A stretch of 64,000 nt of DNA from Polyangiaceae bacterium (GCA_020633235.1 JACKEA010000006.1:1-64000), one strand, 5' to 3'. Counted from the stretch's first letter, positions 26,275-35,321 are shown. The notes: generated from the sequence alone by a model not told the origin. Numbers and translations: made by a program.

Positions 26275-28607
26275 GTTCCGGCGAAGACGCCGAAGCGAGC
26301 CACGCCACGGGTGCCGTCACCGTATTTGATGCCCGGCGCGTAGCCGCCGTCGACGCCCACCAGCAGTGACGCGTTCGGCAGTCCGATGAGCAGACCCGCG
26401 CGCCCGCCCAGGAACACGGCGGTTCCGATCTCGGGCTCCGCGGTGCTGTCGCCGTCCGTGGAGGCGTACTGGGCTACGTCCAGCAACGTGAGACCGAAGT
26501 GGCAACCGAAGGGCCCAAAGACGCGCGCGTTGCCGATGCCGCAGACCGACGGCGCTCCGGGCAGGGACTCCACGGAGAAGCCGACGGGGAGCGTGAGCTG
26601 GCCGCGGCGATCGCCCTCGGTGGCCCAGGTGCCGGGCGTGTACGCAGCGCCCACGGCGGCGCCGGCGGAAACGACGACGTCTCCCTTGCGGTCCTGACGC
26701 TCCGTCGCGGCGTCGATCAAGGACTCCATCGCCTTCTTGCGTTCCTCTGCGCGGGTATCGAGCTCTTCTTGGCTCAGCGTGCTGCCGTCGGTGCTGGGGC
26801 GGTACGACGCGCTGTACGCCACGAAGGCGCCCGCGATGCTGAAGGCCTTCCGCGCCGTGGCGGTGGACACCGGCAGCTTGCACAGCTTCGGCTTGATGGC
26901 GTCTTCGTCGCAGGCGGTGTCGATCGCGTCACCCACGAAGGCGCTGGCGCTCTGCACCGCGCGCCCCACGTCGTCGTCCAGCACCGCGTTGACCAGCGCC
27001 CGAAGGTGCTCGATGGTCTCCGACCAACTGGCGAGGCGTCCGTTCAAGAGCTCCGGATGTTGCTGCACCCGCTCCGCCGCGGCTGCCAACACCGAATCTA
27101 CCGTCGGGCTGTCGCCTTGATCTTCGATCGCCAAGACCACGGGCCCGAGCCAGCGGAGCTGGGCGCTCACCTTGCCGAACTTGCCCGCCAGCTCGTCGAA
27201 GTCGCAGTGCTCGCTCTTCAGGCACTGCTCCAGCGCCGGCCCCGCAGTGGCGCGCAGCAGCTCCACGTTGCGTTCGATCTCCCCGCTGACCCGCTCCTGC
27301 AACGCATGCAGCAGCACGTCGAGCTCCACGTTGATCGCCGCCTTGGCGGTCGCGCGGGCGGAAATACCGGGCGGCGGCCGAAGCACGTCCATGATGTGGG
27401 ACAGCACTTGGGGCAGCTCCGGCCAGGCCTCGGCGTACTTCACGCCCTGCAGCTGTTTCAGGAGCTGGTCTGCGGTGCAGGGTCCGTCTTCCAAGCACGT
27501 GGCGAGGGCGGCGAGGCCCTTGTCCAAGAGCTGCGTGGACTTCTTCCCCGCCGATGCCCAACGCATGATGTCCAAGACCGCGACCTGAACGTCCCGCTCG
27601 GTGGTGATGCTCCGGCCGTCGAGCAGATCTCCCACCAGCCGTTCGATGCTCTCGAGGGGTTGGCGGAACTGCGCCTCTCCCTGCGAAGGCACGGCGACGC
27701 GAACGATCTGCGTCACGCCGAGATGAATCAGATCCTTGGCCAGTGCGCGCTGCAGAAGGCGTCCGGAGGCGGCAATGTCTTCGATGCGCACGGTCTTGAG
27801 CACCGCACAGGTGCTGGGAAACGCGACATCGTGGGGCGGAACGATACCCCGGAACGGTCCTTTGCTGCCGCCCAGCTTGTCGCTGCAGAAGAAGTCTTCC
27901 ATCGCCCGGCGCAGGAGCAGGCTGCCCGTCTTCTTCGCGCGCTCCACGGCCACGTTGGCAACGACGCGCAGCGCATCCTCCGCCAACGGGGTGAGCGGCT
28001 CCAGCGACCGCGTCCGCGCAACCGGCGTTGCGGCGCGCCGCAAGAGCTCTGCGCCCGTCATGCTCACCGGGTTGGCGCCGAGCTTCACCGTCACGCTCGA
28101 AAGCGCCCCGCCGCCATCGGAGAGGGAGTCCCGGAGCTCGAAGGGCCACTCGTTGGTCTTCGACGGCAGCATGAAACCGCCGCACAAGAGCGGACCCGCG
28201 TCCGCCGCGGCGGGGGGCTGCTTGGGGGGCGCGTACTGCAGCAAGTGCGCGCGGCGCTCCTCGCCAAGCGCGAGGATCTCCGAGCCGCACTCCAAGCAGG
28301 TGGCAACCCCAGCGGAGCGAATGCTGCGCGTCAGCGGCGCGGACGCTTGCGGATCCCACTCCAGCACGTGAGGCTCTTGCGGATCCCCGGCGTTGAAGGG
28401 CGCCGTGTACAAGGTGCAGCGAAAACGCGTGGCCGGCTGGGTGGATAGGGCGACGGTGTACACCTGGTACTCGCCCGCCGGCGCTTCCTGTGATGCGAAC
28501 GCCGGATACGCCGGCGCCGGCGTGGTCGAGCGCTCCTTCGGCGCCGAGCCGCACGCCGTGAGCAGCCATCCGCAAAGCCCTACTGCCGCCGTTTTCTTCC
28601 ACGCCAT
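26247..28607 (-). CDS. Large lipoprotein, 786 aa, function unknown
   Basis: Start at MAWKKTAAVGLCGWLLTACGS (lipobox LTAC). The mature protein opens with Pro/Ala-rich sequence, then a beta-rich part with CTLYTAPF and CLECGSEILALGEE, followed by a long helical middle (residues ~190-600), landmarks ALAKDLIHLGVTQIVRVAV, ISARATAKAAINVELDVLLH and AERVQQHPELLNGRLASWSE. The last ~150 residues have short Gly-rich strands (VVVSAGAAVGAAYTPGTWAT, FGPFGCHFGLTLLD, VGVDGGYAPGIKYGDG, FAGTYVPFIDFN) like an outer-membrane barrel or its lid. Its start lies inside the end of the upstream protease gene (28-bp overlap), so they are probably co-transcribed. Unknown role at the outer membrane. Confidence 0.75.
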   Translation of the reverse strand: MAWKKTAAVGLCGWLLTACGSAPKERSTTPAPAYPAFASQEAPAGEYQVYTVALSTQPATRFRCTLYTAPFNAGDPQEPHVLEWDPQASAPLTRSIRSAGVATCLECGSEILALGEERRAHLLQYAPPKQPPAAADAGPLLCGGFMLPSKTNEWPFELRDSLSDGGGALSSVTVKLGANPVSMTGAELLRRAATPVARTRSLEPLTPLAEDALRVVANVAVERAKKTGSLLLRRAMEDFFCSDKLGGSKGPFRGIVPPHDVAFPSTCAVLKTVRIEDIAASGRLLQRALAKDLIHLGVTQIVRVAVPSQGEAQFRQPLESIERLVGDLLDGRSITTERDVQVAVLDIMRWASAGKKSTQLLDKGLAALATCLEDGPCTADQLLKQLQGVKYAEAWPELPQVLSHIMDVLRPPPGISARATAKAAINVELDVLLHALQERVSGEIERNVELLRATAGPALEQCLKSEHCDFDELAGKFGKVSAQLRWLGPVVLAIEDQGDSPTVDSVLAAAAERVQQHPELLNGRLASWSETIEHLRALVNAVLDDDVGRAVQSASAFVGDAIDTACDEDAIKPKLCKLPVSTATARKAFSIAGAFVAYSASYRPSTDGSTLSQEELDTRAEERKKAMESLIDAATERQDRKGDVVVSAGAAVGAAYTPGTWATEGDRRGQLTLPVGFSVESLPGAPSVCGIGNARVFGPFGCHFGLTLLDVAQYASTDGDSTAEPEIGTAVFLGGRAGLLIGLPNASLLVGVDGGYAPGIKYGDGTRGVARFGVFAGTYVPFIDFN

Positions 28608-29569
28608 GACTCGATCTTCCTTTCCGTGTCCGAAATGAACCCGGCAACGACATCCGCCCGCACGTACACCCCGCCGTCGCCACACGGCAGCAAAGAGCTC
28701 GCCACCGCTCGCGACGTGATGCCCACCACCACCCAGCGATGCTTCACCCACGACAGAAGCGGCCCGCCGCTGTCGCCGTTGCAGGTATCCAGGCCATTGC
28801 TGCGCGGCAGCACCAGCTCCACCCCCGGCTTGCAGGCCGTGCTCACGCTGCTTGCTGGATCACACGACCAGCCGCGAATGCGCAGATCCCAATAGCGCCG
28901 CTGTCCCGCGCCGCGGCTGGCGTGGGCGTCCGTGGCGCCGTAGCCCACGGCCCGCACGCGCTGGGGCGGCTGCGTGCTGTGCGACACTTTGTAGGCCGTG
29001 ACGGGCGCGTCCTCGGTCAGCTCCAGCACCGCGATGTCCAGCCCGCGAGCGGGCGGCAGGTAGTGGCGCCGCACGCGCCGCTCCGCCACGGGCTTCGAAG
29101 CGTCCTGTCCAAAGCGCACGCGAGTGATGGGCAGACAGTGCCGAGCCGTGAGCACCGCGCGCTTGCCGATCACCACGCCCGAGCATGCAAAGCCGCGCTC
29201 CGTGAACAGCGCCGCCACCTGCACGTGGCCCGCCGGTAGCGCGGTGGACTTTCGGTACTGCTTGCCGTGCTCGCTGGCCCTTCGGGTTTCCGGTACGGGT
29301 GGCGGCACTTTGGTCGGTGCGGGCCGGTCCGTATGGATCGTGCCTTGCGGGTCCTTGTCGCGATGGCCGCCGAGGAGCGTCGGCCCGACCCGCATCGGCT
29401 CATCCTGGCGATGGTTCGCATGCCCGGCTGGCGCTGCGTTCGTCTCGCGATGATCGGCGTGTGGCGCTGCCGGCGGCGGATCCGCCTTCGCACTGCTCGG
29501 TAGCGAGGCGCTCAGCACGAACGCCAGCACCCGCCCAATGCACCTCGGTCCGCTCCCGATTGTCCCCAT
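28580..29569 (-). CDS. Trypsin-like (S1) serine protease, secreted
   Basis: 329 aa from MGTIGSGPRC with signal RVLAFVLSASLPSSAKA. A disordered Pro/His/Arg-rich stretch covers ~45-120. The S1 domain has all three catalytic elements: VLTARHCL (His), LDIAVLEL (Asp) and CNGDSGGPLL (Ser). Cysteines near CSGVVIG and CDPASSVSTAC could pair. The C-terminus is short and basic. It is the first gene of a two-gene unit with the overlapping lipoprotein at 26247, which might be a partner or substrate (inference). Confidence 0.88.
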   Translation of the reverse strand: MGTIGSGPRCIGRVLAFVLSASLPSSAKADPPPAAPHADHRETNAAPAGHANHRQDEPMRVGPTLLGGHRDKDPQGTIHTDRPAPTKVPPPVPETRRASEHGKQYRKSTALPAGHVQVAALFTERGFACSGVVIGKRAVLTARHCLPITRVRFGQDASKPVAERRVRRHYLPPARGLDIAVLELTEDAPVTAYKVSHSTQPPQRVRAVGYGATDAHASRGAGQRRYWDLRIRGWSCDPASSVSTACKPGVELVLPRSNGLDTCNGDSGGPLLSWVKHRWVVVGITSRAVASSLLPCGDGGVYVRADVVAGFISDTERKIESWRGRKRRQ

Positions 29570-29949
29570 GTGCCCCCGTGCCACCGCCAACCCTCGGTAA
29601 AACAGAACGAAAATACTCAATCGCGATCCGCGCCGTCAAGGACCGAGAGCGCGTGCTCACCGAATGGACAGTAGGAATCGTAGCTATTGTAGTTTTGGAT
29701 TCATGTCGGCCCGCCGCGGTAACGTCGCGGCGCGTATCGCACTGCAAGCCCAACGACCGACGCGTGCACGCACCGTCGTCGTTTCCTCGCATCTTGCAGG
29801 CCCGCGAGCACCGCGCGGACGTGTTCGAGCTTAGGTGCGTGTAGCGTGCGTCATTCGTTCGTGCGCCGGACCGCGGCCGTGAAGCGCCGAAGGTTTCCGG
29901 GCATCGCGCCGGGCCGACATCATTCGTCAGCTGGGTGTAGTATTGGTTC
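29570..29949. other. Divergent intergenic region, 380 bp
   Basis: Lies between divergent genes and so should contain both promoters. It has AT-richer patches (aaaacagaacgaaaatactc, and tagctattgtagttttgga at about 29675) but no convincing -35/-10 pair. An interspersed repeat fragment lies at 29702-29722. No gene seen. Confidence 0.4.
29702..29722 (+). repeat. Interspersed repeat copy 6 (degenerate)
   Basis: Reads atgtcggcccgccgcggtaa, the short form of the family seen at 60702. Confidence 0.45.
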
Positions 29950-31368
29950 ATGGTGGGGCGCTTTCTCTGGGTGGGCATGGCCGCAGTGGCGGTCTGTGGC
30001 TGCGGTTCACGTTCGACGCTGTTGGACGACGGACCCGTGGGCAGCGGCATCGGCGGCGCGATCGGTGGGCTGGGTGGCACGTCGAGCGGCGGCGCGGACG
30101 CGGGCTTGGGCGGCGCGCCGAGCGGCGGCGGCACGAGCGGAGGGGGCGGCACCGCGGGCACGGGCGGCATCGCGGGCACCGGCGGCACCGCGGGCACCGG
30201 CGGCAGTGCCGGGAGCGGCGGCAGCATCAACGACTGCGCGAGCCTCACGCCGCTCGATCCGGTCCTCGAGCTCGAGCAACTCAGCGGCGAAGACCACCGC
30301 TCGCCAGCTCTGACGTACTTGAGCGCAGACCATGAGAAAGTCGTGGTTGCGTTCGTGCCGCAGAGCCAAGTCGCGTTTACGCCGCTAGACGTCGCTACGA
30401 TCTCAGCCTGGGAACCGTGGCCATCAGTGCCCGGCTTGAACACGAAGCACTTCAACATCGGTGGGCCGCTGCTCCCAGCAGACTATCGAGCATGGGCAAC
30501 GGAGTCCTTCGACGGGACGTTCTCGGTGGGACTGAAGGCCCAAGCTCCCTTCCCGAGCTTTTCTTGCCGCAGCTTCGATCCGAGCTGGACGCAGGCGGAC
30601 CTCTCGAAGTGCTTCCCCATGCTGGGCGACTTCTTCGCCAAGGGGCCGGCGCCGTTGCATCTGGCGGCTACGTTCCAGGACACCTGGCTACAGGTTCGCC
30701 TCGTCGGAGATCCGTCAACGACCAAGACCGGCGCGATGGGCTGTACGCCCGGCGGCATCGTTGCGAGCGCGGTGGGGCACGGAGACGGTTGGCTCGTGGC
30801 GCATTCGAACTCGCCCGGGCTCACCCTCACCGACTGCACCTTCAACGTGCCCGGTCCGGCGACAGTCATCGAGATCGAGCGCGTGGCAACGGACGTGAGC
30901 GTGACACCAGTGTTGAAGATCAAGGAATCGGCGCCCATCGCCGCGGTGCAAACCGTGGCGCATCCGTCGGGGCTCTACGTCGTGTGGCGCGTGGTCAGTG
31001 GCGGCAAGAGCGCCCCGATCCGCATCGCGCGGGTGGACGTGAGCACGTCGTCCGTCGTCGGGCCGGTGGATCTCACCGCGCCGAGCGACGCCCCCCTCGA
31101 AGGCTTCTCCGCCACGGCCATCGGCAATCGCTTGGCGGTCGCGTGGGGAAACGACGACGGCAACGGTGGTCCCGACATCGTCGTGAGCGTCGCCGACGAG
31201 AACGGCACGGTCTTGGGCCGTGGCACCCTCGCAGACCACTTCAGTGAACGAGTGTCCGCCGTCGGATCGCCGAACGGAGACAGCGTGGTCGTGGGCTGGG
31301 CCGAAGGCCCGTCGTCCGGCGCGCACCAAGTGAAGCTCGCGCGCTTCGACTGCCTTGCGGGCAACTGA
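29950..31368 (+). CDS. Beta-propeller-type lipoprotein with Gly linker
   Basis: 472 aa. Signal MVGRFLWVGMAAVAVCGCGS (lipobox VCGC). A 65-residue linker of GGTSSGG/GTAGTGG repeats follows, then ~380 residues of blade-like repeats, with landmarks VVVAFVPQSQVAFTPLD, GGIVASAVGHGDGWLVAHS, SGLYVVWRVVSGG and VGWAEGPSSGAHQVKLARF. Resembles exo-sialidase/BNR propellers without catalytic residues. Its last 12 codons and the downstream repeat are duplicated at 32692-32819. Surface protein of unknown ligand. Confidence 0.78.
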   Translation: MVGRFLWVGMAAVAVCGCGSRSTLLDDGPVGSGIGGAIGGLGGTSSGGADAGLGGAPSGGGTSGGGGTAGTGGIAGTGGTAGTGGSAGSGGSINDCASLTPLDPVLELEQLSGEDHRSPALTYLSADHEKVVVAFVPQSQVAFTPLDVATISAWEPWPSVPGLNTKHFNIGGPLLPADYRAWATESFDGTFSVGLKAQAPFPSFSCRSFDPSWTQADLSKCFPMLGDFFAKGPAPLHLAATFQDTWLQVRLVGDPSTTKTGAMGCTPGGIVASAVGHGDGWLVAHSNSPGLTLTDCTFNVPGPATVIEIERVATDVSVTPVLKIKESAPIAAVQTVAHPSGLYVVWRVVSGGKSAPIRIARVDVSTSSVVGPVDLTAPSDAPLEGFSATAIGNRLAVAWGNDDGNGGPDIVVSVADENGTVLGRGTLADHFSERVSAVGSPNGDSVVVGWAEGPSSGAHQVKLARFDCLAGN

Positions 31369-31457
31369 CGCGGTCGCGCGCCACGACGGGCATCGCGCCG
31401 CACCAACATGAATCGGCATGAGTCGTTCGGAACCGAACGGATTTCCGCGGGCGGAAC
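31330..31457 (+). repeat. 128-bp direct repeat, left copy
   Basis: Spans the 3' end of the propeller gene (from gtgaagctcgcgcgcttcga), its stop, interspersed repeat copy 7 and the near-palindrome tcgttcggaaccgaacgga. The right copy is at 32692-32819, same orientation. Confidence 0.85.
31377..31410 (-). repeat. Interspersed repeat copy 7
   Basis: Contains cgacgggcatcgcgccgcac then caacatg, within the left copy of the 128-bp direct repeat. Confidence 0.65.
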
Positions 31458-31467
31458 CCCCGTGGGG

Positions 31468-32229
31468 CTAGCGCCGGTATCGCTCGCTCCACGCTCGCGC
31501 GCCGTCGAGGCCCAGCCGCGTGAGCCGCGGGATTACGAGGCGTTCCACCGCGTCGTAGAAGACCTCGATGCGCACTTCCGGGTGCAACACGCCGAGCGCG
31601 GCGTACGCGGGATCGAACGCGCGCCGCTGCTCGAGCCAGCGCAGAGCCGGCACCGCCTGCTGGCGTTCGCAGGCGGCGAGCCCCGCCGCCGCCTCGCGCT
31701 GCAGCATGGCGCGCTGGCCGGGGAGCAACAGCGGCCAAAGGGTGGCGAGCGCCGTCCAGCCAAGACGCTGATGGCGTGCTTCGTCGGTCAAGATGGCCGC
31801 GAGCGCCGCGCGCGTGAGCGGCTCGCTCGCCCTCTGTTTGCCGGCGCGAAACAGCAGCATGGAGAGGGTCTCGCCGATCGCCACCTCCACCAACAGCAGC
31901 GCCGCCGTGCGCCGCCACGGCTCGGCCAGCGCCGCGAGCCGCGCGCGCACGGGCTGCGCGTCGTACTCGGGCTGCGGCGCGCCGAGCGCCGCGCCAACGC
32001 GAGCACACAGCTGAGCGTGGCGAAGCTCGTCACGCACCGCATCGCGAAGCCGCGCCGGCCAGGGTGGTGGTAGCAGCTGCCGCGCAGAATGGGCGAGGGC
32101 GCGGAAGATCAGCGCGGAGCGCAGCTCTTCCGCTGCGCGCATGGGCCAGGCCAGTGTCGCGAAGCGCAGTTGCTCATCGGAGAAGCACTCGAGCTGCGGC
32201 GGGGGCAGCTCACTGGTCAGCGGCCGCAT
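31468..32229 (-). CDS. Ferritin-like di-iron protein
   Basis: 253 aa from MRPLTSELPPPQL, which overlaps the upstream lipoprotein gene by 20 bp. Helices carry two sets of metal ligands: RAAEELRSALIF then RDELRHAQLC (E...ExxH), and EVAIGETLSML then TDEARHQRLGW (E...ExxH). This is the ferritin-like di-iron pattern seen in proteins such as MiaE or DUF455-type enzymes. No signal peptide, so cytoplasmic. Substrate unknown; an oxidoreductase or hydroxylase role is likely. The last residues before the stop are basic (ARAWSERYRR). Confidence 0.75.
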   Translation of the reverse strand: MRPLTSELPPPQLECFSDEQLRFATLAWPMRAAEELRSALIFRALAHSARQLLPPPWPARLRDAVRDELRHAQLCARVGAALGAPQPEYDAQPVRARLAALAEPWRRTAALLLVEVAIGETLSMLLFRAGKQRASEPLTRAALAAILTDEARHQRLGWTALATLWPLLLPGQRAMLQREAAAGLAACERQQAVPALRWLEQRRAFDPAYAALGVLHPEVRIEVFYDAVERLVIPRLTRLGLDGARAWSERYRR

Positions 32230-32557
32230 CGCTGGCGTCCACGCTGGCATCGCCGCCGCCGTCCGTTCCCGCGTCTCCGGGCCCACACGTGTCGAAGGTC
32301 GGATCGTACGCTCCGCCGTCGAGCTTGCAGGCACACGCCGGCGACATTGGCTCGCCGCAATACTCGAAGCGACAGCACGGATCGTAGTTGGCGTTGCAGC
32401 ACGGAACTCCGCCGCTTCCGGACGTGCCGCCACTCCCGCCGGTACCCCCCGCGCCGCCGTTCGAGGCGCTCCCGTCACCGTTCTCACTGGAGCACGCCAC
32501 CATCGCGAGCGTCCCTCCGGCGAGCAGCAGGTCACGCAGGCGGCGTTGCCAAGTCAT
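32210..32557 (-). CDS. Small Cys-rich lipoprotein with Gly linker
   Basis: 115 aa. MTWQRRLRDLLLAGGTLAMV then ACSSE gives a lipoprotein signal (MVAC). A short GGTGGSGGTSGSGG linker leads to a Cys cluster (GVPCCNANYDPCCRFEYCGE and ACACKLDGG) like the modules in the 0.9-6.9 kb cassettes, then an Asp/Ala-rich tail. It is upstream of, and overlaps, the ferritin-like gene. Function unknown. Confidence 0.7.
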   Translation of the reverse strand: MTWQRRLRDLLLAGGTLAMVACSSENGDGSASNGGAGGTGGSGGTSGSGGVPCCNANYDPCCRFEYCGEPMSPACACKLDGGAYDPTFDTCGPGDAGTDGGGDASVDASDAAADQ

Positions 32558-32691
32558 GGCGGAAAGGGTGCGCCGGAGCTAGCTGCTCCGCAAGGCATAC
32601 GACCAGAGTCGTCGTGCTGGCACAGTTTGGCGTACGCGCCCCGGCCAGAAACGCATCCGTGGCACAGCCTGGCATGCTCTCGCGCACCCGA

Positions 32692-32819
32692 GTGAAGCTC
32701 GCGCGCTTCGACTGCCTCGCGGGCAGCTGATGAGAGCGCGCGCCACGACGGGCATCGCGCCGCACCAACATCAATTGGCATGAGTCGTTCGGAACCGAAC
32801 GGTTTTCTGCGGGCGGAAC
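32692..32819 (+). repeat. 128-bp direct repeat, right copy
   Basis: Matches 31330-31457 closely, including a pseudo-coding tail (VKLARFDCLAGS and stop). It has no gene in front of it. Confidence 0.85.
32739..32771 (-). repeat. Interspersed repeat copy 8
   Basis: Contains cgacgggcatcgcgccgcac then caacat, within the right copy of the 128-bp direct repeat. Confidence 0.65.
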
Positions 32820-33007
32820 TGGGCAACTTGGAGCGTTGAGCTGGCACAAGTGTCTGCGTTTGGACCCGCGCGAAGCAGGCGCAAAATATTTTGCACCCGC
32901 ACGGTGGGTCGAGAATGTCCACGCCAATGCGACATAATGTGTCGCGCAATGCACCTGGTTTCGGGGCGTGCGCGACGTTAGGATGCGCTCTCGGGAAGGA
33001 GGTTTTG

Positions 33008-33349
33008 ATGCGCTACGCGATCCTGTTCGTCTTCGGTTTGATCACCCTTGGCGCCTGCTCGTCGGGAGGCAGCTCCGGCGGAAACAACAACAGCGGGGGT
33101 GAGAAGTGCGTGCTCGACTATCTGGACACCTTCGGTGGCACGACGTGCAAAGCCTCCGTGGTCTGTGAGTCGCAGAACAAGTATCAATTCATCTGTGATG
33201 CCTCCACCGGCGGCGGATGGGATTGCCACTGCGAGAAGAACGACCAAACCGTGGGCCAACCGTTCGTGACCGGTGACTGCAAGGCCACGCAAGACGGCTA
33301 CCTCTCGGTGATCCGCAACGACTGCGGCTGGTGGGACTTGCAGCTGTAG
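33008..33349 (+). CDS. Small Cys-rich lipoprotein, 113 aa
   Basis: A strong Shine-Dalgarno (GGAAGGAGG) precedes ATG. MRYAILFVFGLITLGACSSG has lipobox LGAC. A short Gly/Ser/Asn linker leads to a Cys-rich fold with EKCVLDYLDTFGGTTCKASV, ESQNKYQFICDAS and GGWDCHCEKNDQ, and an aromatic C-terminus NDCGWWDLQL. No known domain. Monocistronic, with its own upstream region. Confidence 0.75.
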   Translation: MRYAILFVFGLITLGACSSGGSSGGNNNSGGEKCVLDYLDTFGGTTCKASVVCESQNKYQFICDASTGGGWDCHCEKNDQTVGQPFVTGDCKATQDGYLSVIRNDCGWWDLQL

Positions 33350-33373
33350 CCGCCGCGCGTCGCGACCGCGCGC

Positions 33374-33913
33374 TCAGCCGCCCTTCGTGGCGTCTGCGAG
33401 CGCGCGGTCCAGCGCTACAGCGAGCGCACGTCGCCGCGCGTCGACGTAAAGGCTGCCTTCCTTTTCGGCTTCGCCATGGCCGCGCAGCCGCTTGCCGTCG
33501 GTCTCCACTGCGACGTCCACGCTCAGCTTGGCGCTCTCCAGCTTGACGCCGGCGGGGGCGGCGACCAACAGCGGCACCGCGCCGCAGCCGTCGTGCGCCC
33601 CGACGATGGCCGGGTAGTTCTGCTCGTCCTTTAAGTCCACGTGCACGCTCATCTTGGCTGCGCGCGACCCCGGATGGGGCGGCGCGGCGTCTTCGAGGAT
33701 CTCCTGGGTGGCCTCGTGGACGTACGCCGCGATCTCCTTGGGAACCTCGACGCCGTTGTTCACCACGGTGACCTCGGTGAGCTCCAGGCGGTGCTTCGAG
33801 AGCTGCGCCGAGCGCTCGGGGGCGTGCACTTTGGGCGTGGCGTAGGTGCAGCCGAAACAGCGGGTCGCCGCCACGACGAACAGCGCGATCCCGACCTTGT
33901 AGCCCCTGCTCAC
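33374..33913 (-). CDS. Lipoprotein-like protein, 179 aa
   Basis: GTG start chosen because MSRGYKVGIALFVVAATRC reads as a signal with a Cys soon after (FGC); the longer open frame upstream starts inside an interspersed repeat. The mature part has HRLELTEVTVVNNGVEVPKE, KMSVHVDLKDEQNYPAIVG and a C-terminal RRRALAVALDRALADATKGG. The alternation of strands and a final helix suggests a compact periplasmic domain. No family recognised. Convergent with 33008. Confidence 0.6.
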   Translation of the reverse strand: MSRGYKVGIALFVVAATRCFGCTYATPKVHAPERSAQLSKHRLELTEVTVVNNGVEVPKEIAAYVHEATQEILEDAAPPHPGSRAAKMSVHVDLKDEQNYPAIVGAHDGCGAVPLLVAAPAGVKLESAKLSVDVAVETDGKRLRGHGEAEKEGSLYVDARRRALAVALDRALADATKGG

Positions 33914-33946
33914 GGGCTCGACGCTTCCACGACGCGATGTGCTCGA

Positions 33947-33975
33947 CAAGGGACGGCATCGCGCTGCACCAACAA
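33947..33975 (-). repeat. Interspersed repeat copy 9
   Basis: Contains gggacggcatcgcgctgcac then caacaa, just upstream of the gene starting at 33913 on the minus strand. Confidence 0.55.
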
Positions 33976-34151
33976 AGGCAGCCGACAAGTGATTTCAGTA
34001 TTGAGCGCGGCTGAAGAAAGTTACCTTACGTAACGCTTGTCCGCCCGCTTCGACCAGGACAAGGCCGGACGCGAGGTAGGTCCGAGAACCACGTTGCAAT
34101 TGGAGCGCTGATTGGATGGACTGGCTCGTTGATGCACGAGAGGGGAACCGG

Positions 34152-35321
34152 ATGCGAGCTGGATTCGACGACGCAGCGCGGGTGAAGGCGCTGCGTGACT
34201 ACGAGGTGCTGGACACGCCTCCGGACATTCTGTTCGACAGCATCACGACCTTTGCCGCATCGCTCTTCGGAGTTCCCATCTCGCTGGTGAGCTTGGTGGA
34301 CGCGGACCGCCAATGGTTCAAGTCCAAGGTTGGACTGAGCGCGGAGGAGACTTCTCGAAACGTCTCCTTCTGTACGCACGCCGTGGAAGACGACGGTCCC
34401 CTCGTGGTTTCCGACGCAACGGCGGATCCGCGCTTTGCCAATAACCCCTTGGTGTTGGCGGACCCCAACATCCGTTTCTACGCCGGCGTCCCATTGCGTT
34501 CGCCGGAAGGGCACGGCCTGGGCACCCTGTGCATCGTCGACTCCCAGCCCCGCAGCTTGGACGCCGATCAGCTGGCGCAGCTCGACGCGCTGGCCAAGCT
34601 GGCGACGTCCGCCCTCGAGCTCCACCGCAAGGAAGCCATCTTGCAGCAACAGTTCGACGCGATGGAGCACCGGCAGAAGACGAAAGAGATGCTCGCCTCC
34701 ATGGTCGTCCACGATCTGCGTGGACCGCTTACCGCGATCCTGGCGCTGGCCATGAGCAACGCGGATCAGAGCGATCTACTGCGGGATATCTTGGCGTCCG
34801 CTCGGCGCATGCAGCGCATGCTGCTGGACGTTCTGGACATCTGCCTGGCAGACGTGGAGTGCCTGAAGGCACGCACGGTGACCACGGATCTCTCCGAGCT
34901 GGTGCGCGGGATTCGTACGCAGCTCCACGAGCCGCTGTATCGCGATCGCCTCGAGCTCGAGCTCCCGCCGGAGCCCGCCGTCGGTCAGCTCGATCCGGAT
35001 CTGATGGAGCGCGTCTTGTCGAACCTGATCGAGAACGCGTTCCGCTACTCGCCCGCGAAGTCGCCGGTGAAGGTGCGCGTGTCCGCCTCCTCCACTGGGC
35101 TCGAGGTGGACGTGGTGTCCCAGGGCGAGCCGCTCTCCGCCGGAGAGGCCGCGAAGGTGTTCTCGCCGCTCGCCCGCGGTGAGGTGGGGCGCGGCCACGG
35201 CCTCGGCTTGGCCTTCTGCAAGCTAGCCGCAGATGCGCATGGCGGATCCATTCGGGTGGAGCCCGGTAGCCCCAGTGGCAACCGCTTCGTCCTCGCCCTG
35301 CCCGTCGGCAACATCGCCTGA
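34152..35321 (+). CDS. GAF-domain histidine kinase with degenerate ATP site
   Basis: 389 aa; ATG preceded by GAGAGGGGAA chosen over one 12 codons earlier. GAF domain ~1-155 (ALRDYEVLDTPPD, FYAGVPLRSPEGHGLGTLC), helix, then a HisKA-like segment MVVHDLRGPLTAIL with His ~187, N box NLIENAFRYS ~291, and G2 GHGLGLAFCKLAADAHGGSI. Oddity: the G1 box, normally DxGxG, reads VSQGEP, so the key Asp is missing. No membrane segment, so a soluble sensor. No response regulator gene is adjacent. ATP binding may be weak; could act as a phosphatase or scaffold (inference). Confidence 0.85.
   Translation: MRAGFDDAARVKALRDYEVLDTPPDILFDSITTFAASLFGVPISLVSLVDADRQWFKSKVGLSAEETSRNVSFCTHAVEDDGPLVVSDATADPRFANNPLVLADPNIRFYAGVPLRSPEGHGLGTLCIVDSQPRSLDADQLAQLDALAKLATSALELHRKEAILQQQFDAMEHRQKTKEMLASMVVHDLRGPLTAILALAMSNADQSDLLRDILASARRMQRMLLDVLDICLADVECLKARTVTTDLSELVRGIRTQLHEPLYRDRLELELPPEPAVGQLDPDLMERVLSNLIENAFRYSPAKSPVKVRVSASSTGLEVDVVSQGEPLSAGEAAKVFSPLARGEVGRGHGLGLAFCKLAADAHGGSIRVEPGSPSGNRFVLALPVGNIA

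Larger units (their letters stand above)
32558..33007. other. Intergenic region, 450 bp
   Basis: Contains the right copy of the 128-bp direct repeat and interspersed repeat copy 8. An AT-rich patch (gcgcaaaatattttgcaccc at ~32878) is a short palindrome-like site upstream of the gene at 33008 and may belong to its promoter. No gene seen. Confidence 0.4.

Noticed and set aside
26499..28448. Plus-strand frame of 649 codons
   Set aside because: Antisense to the 786-residue lipoprotein gene, with shadow-type composition and no motif.
32600..32860. Sigma-54 promoter candidates (TGGCAC at about 32620 and 32840)
   Set aside because: The distance from GG to GC is off by one in both cases and no TTGC is present.
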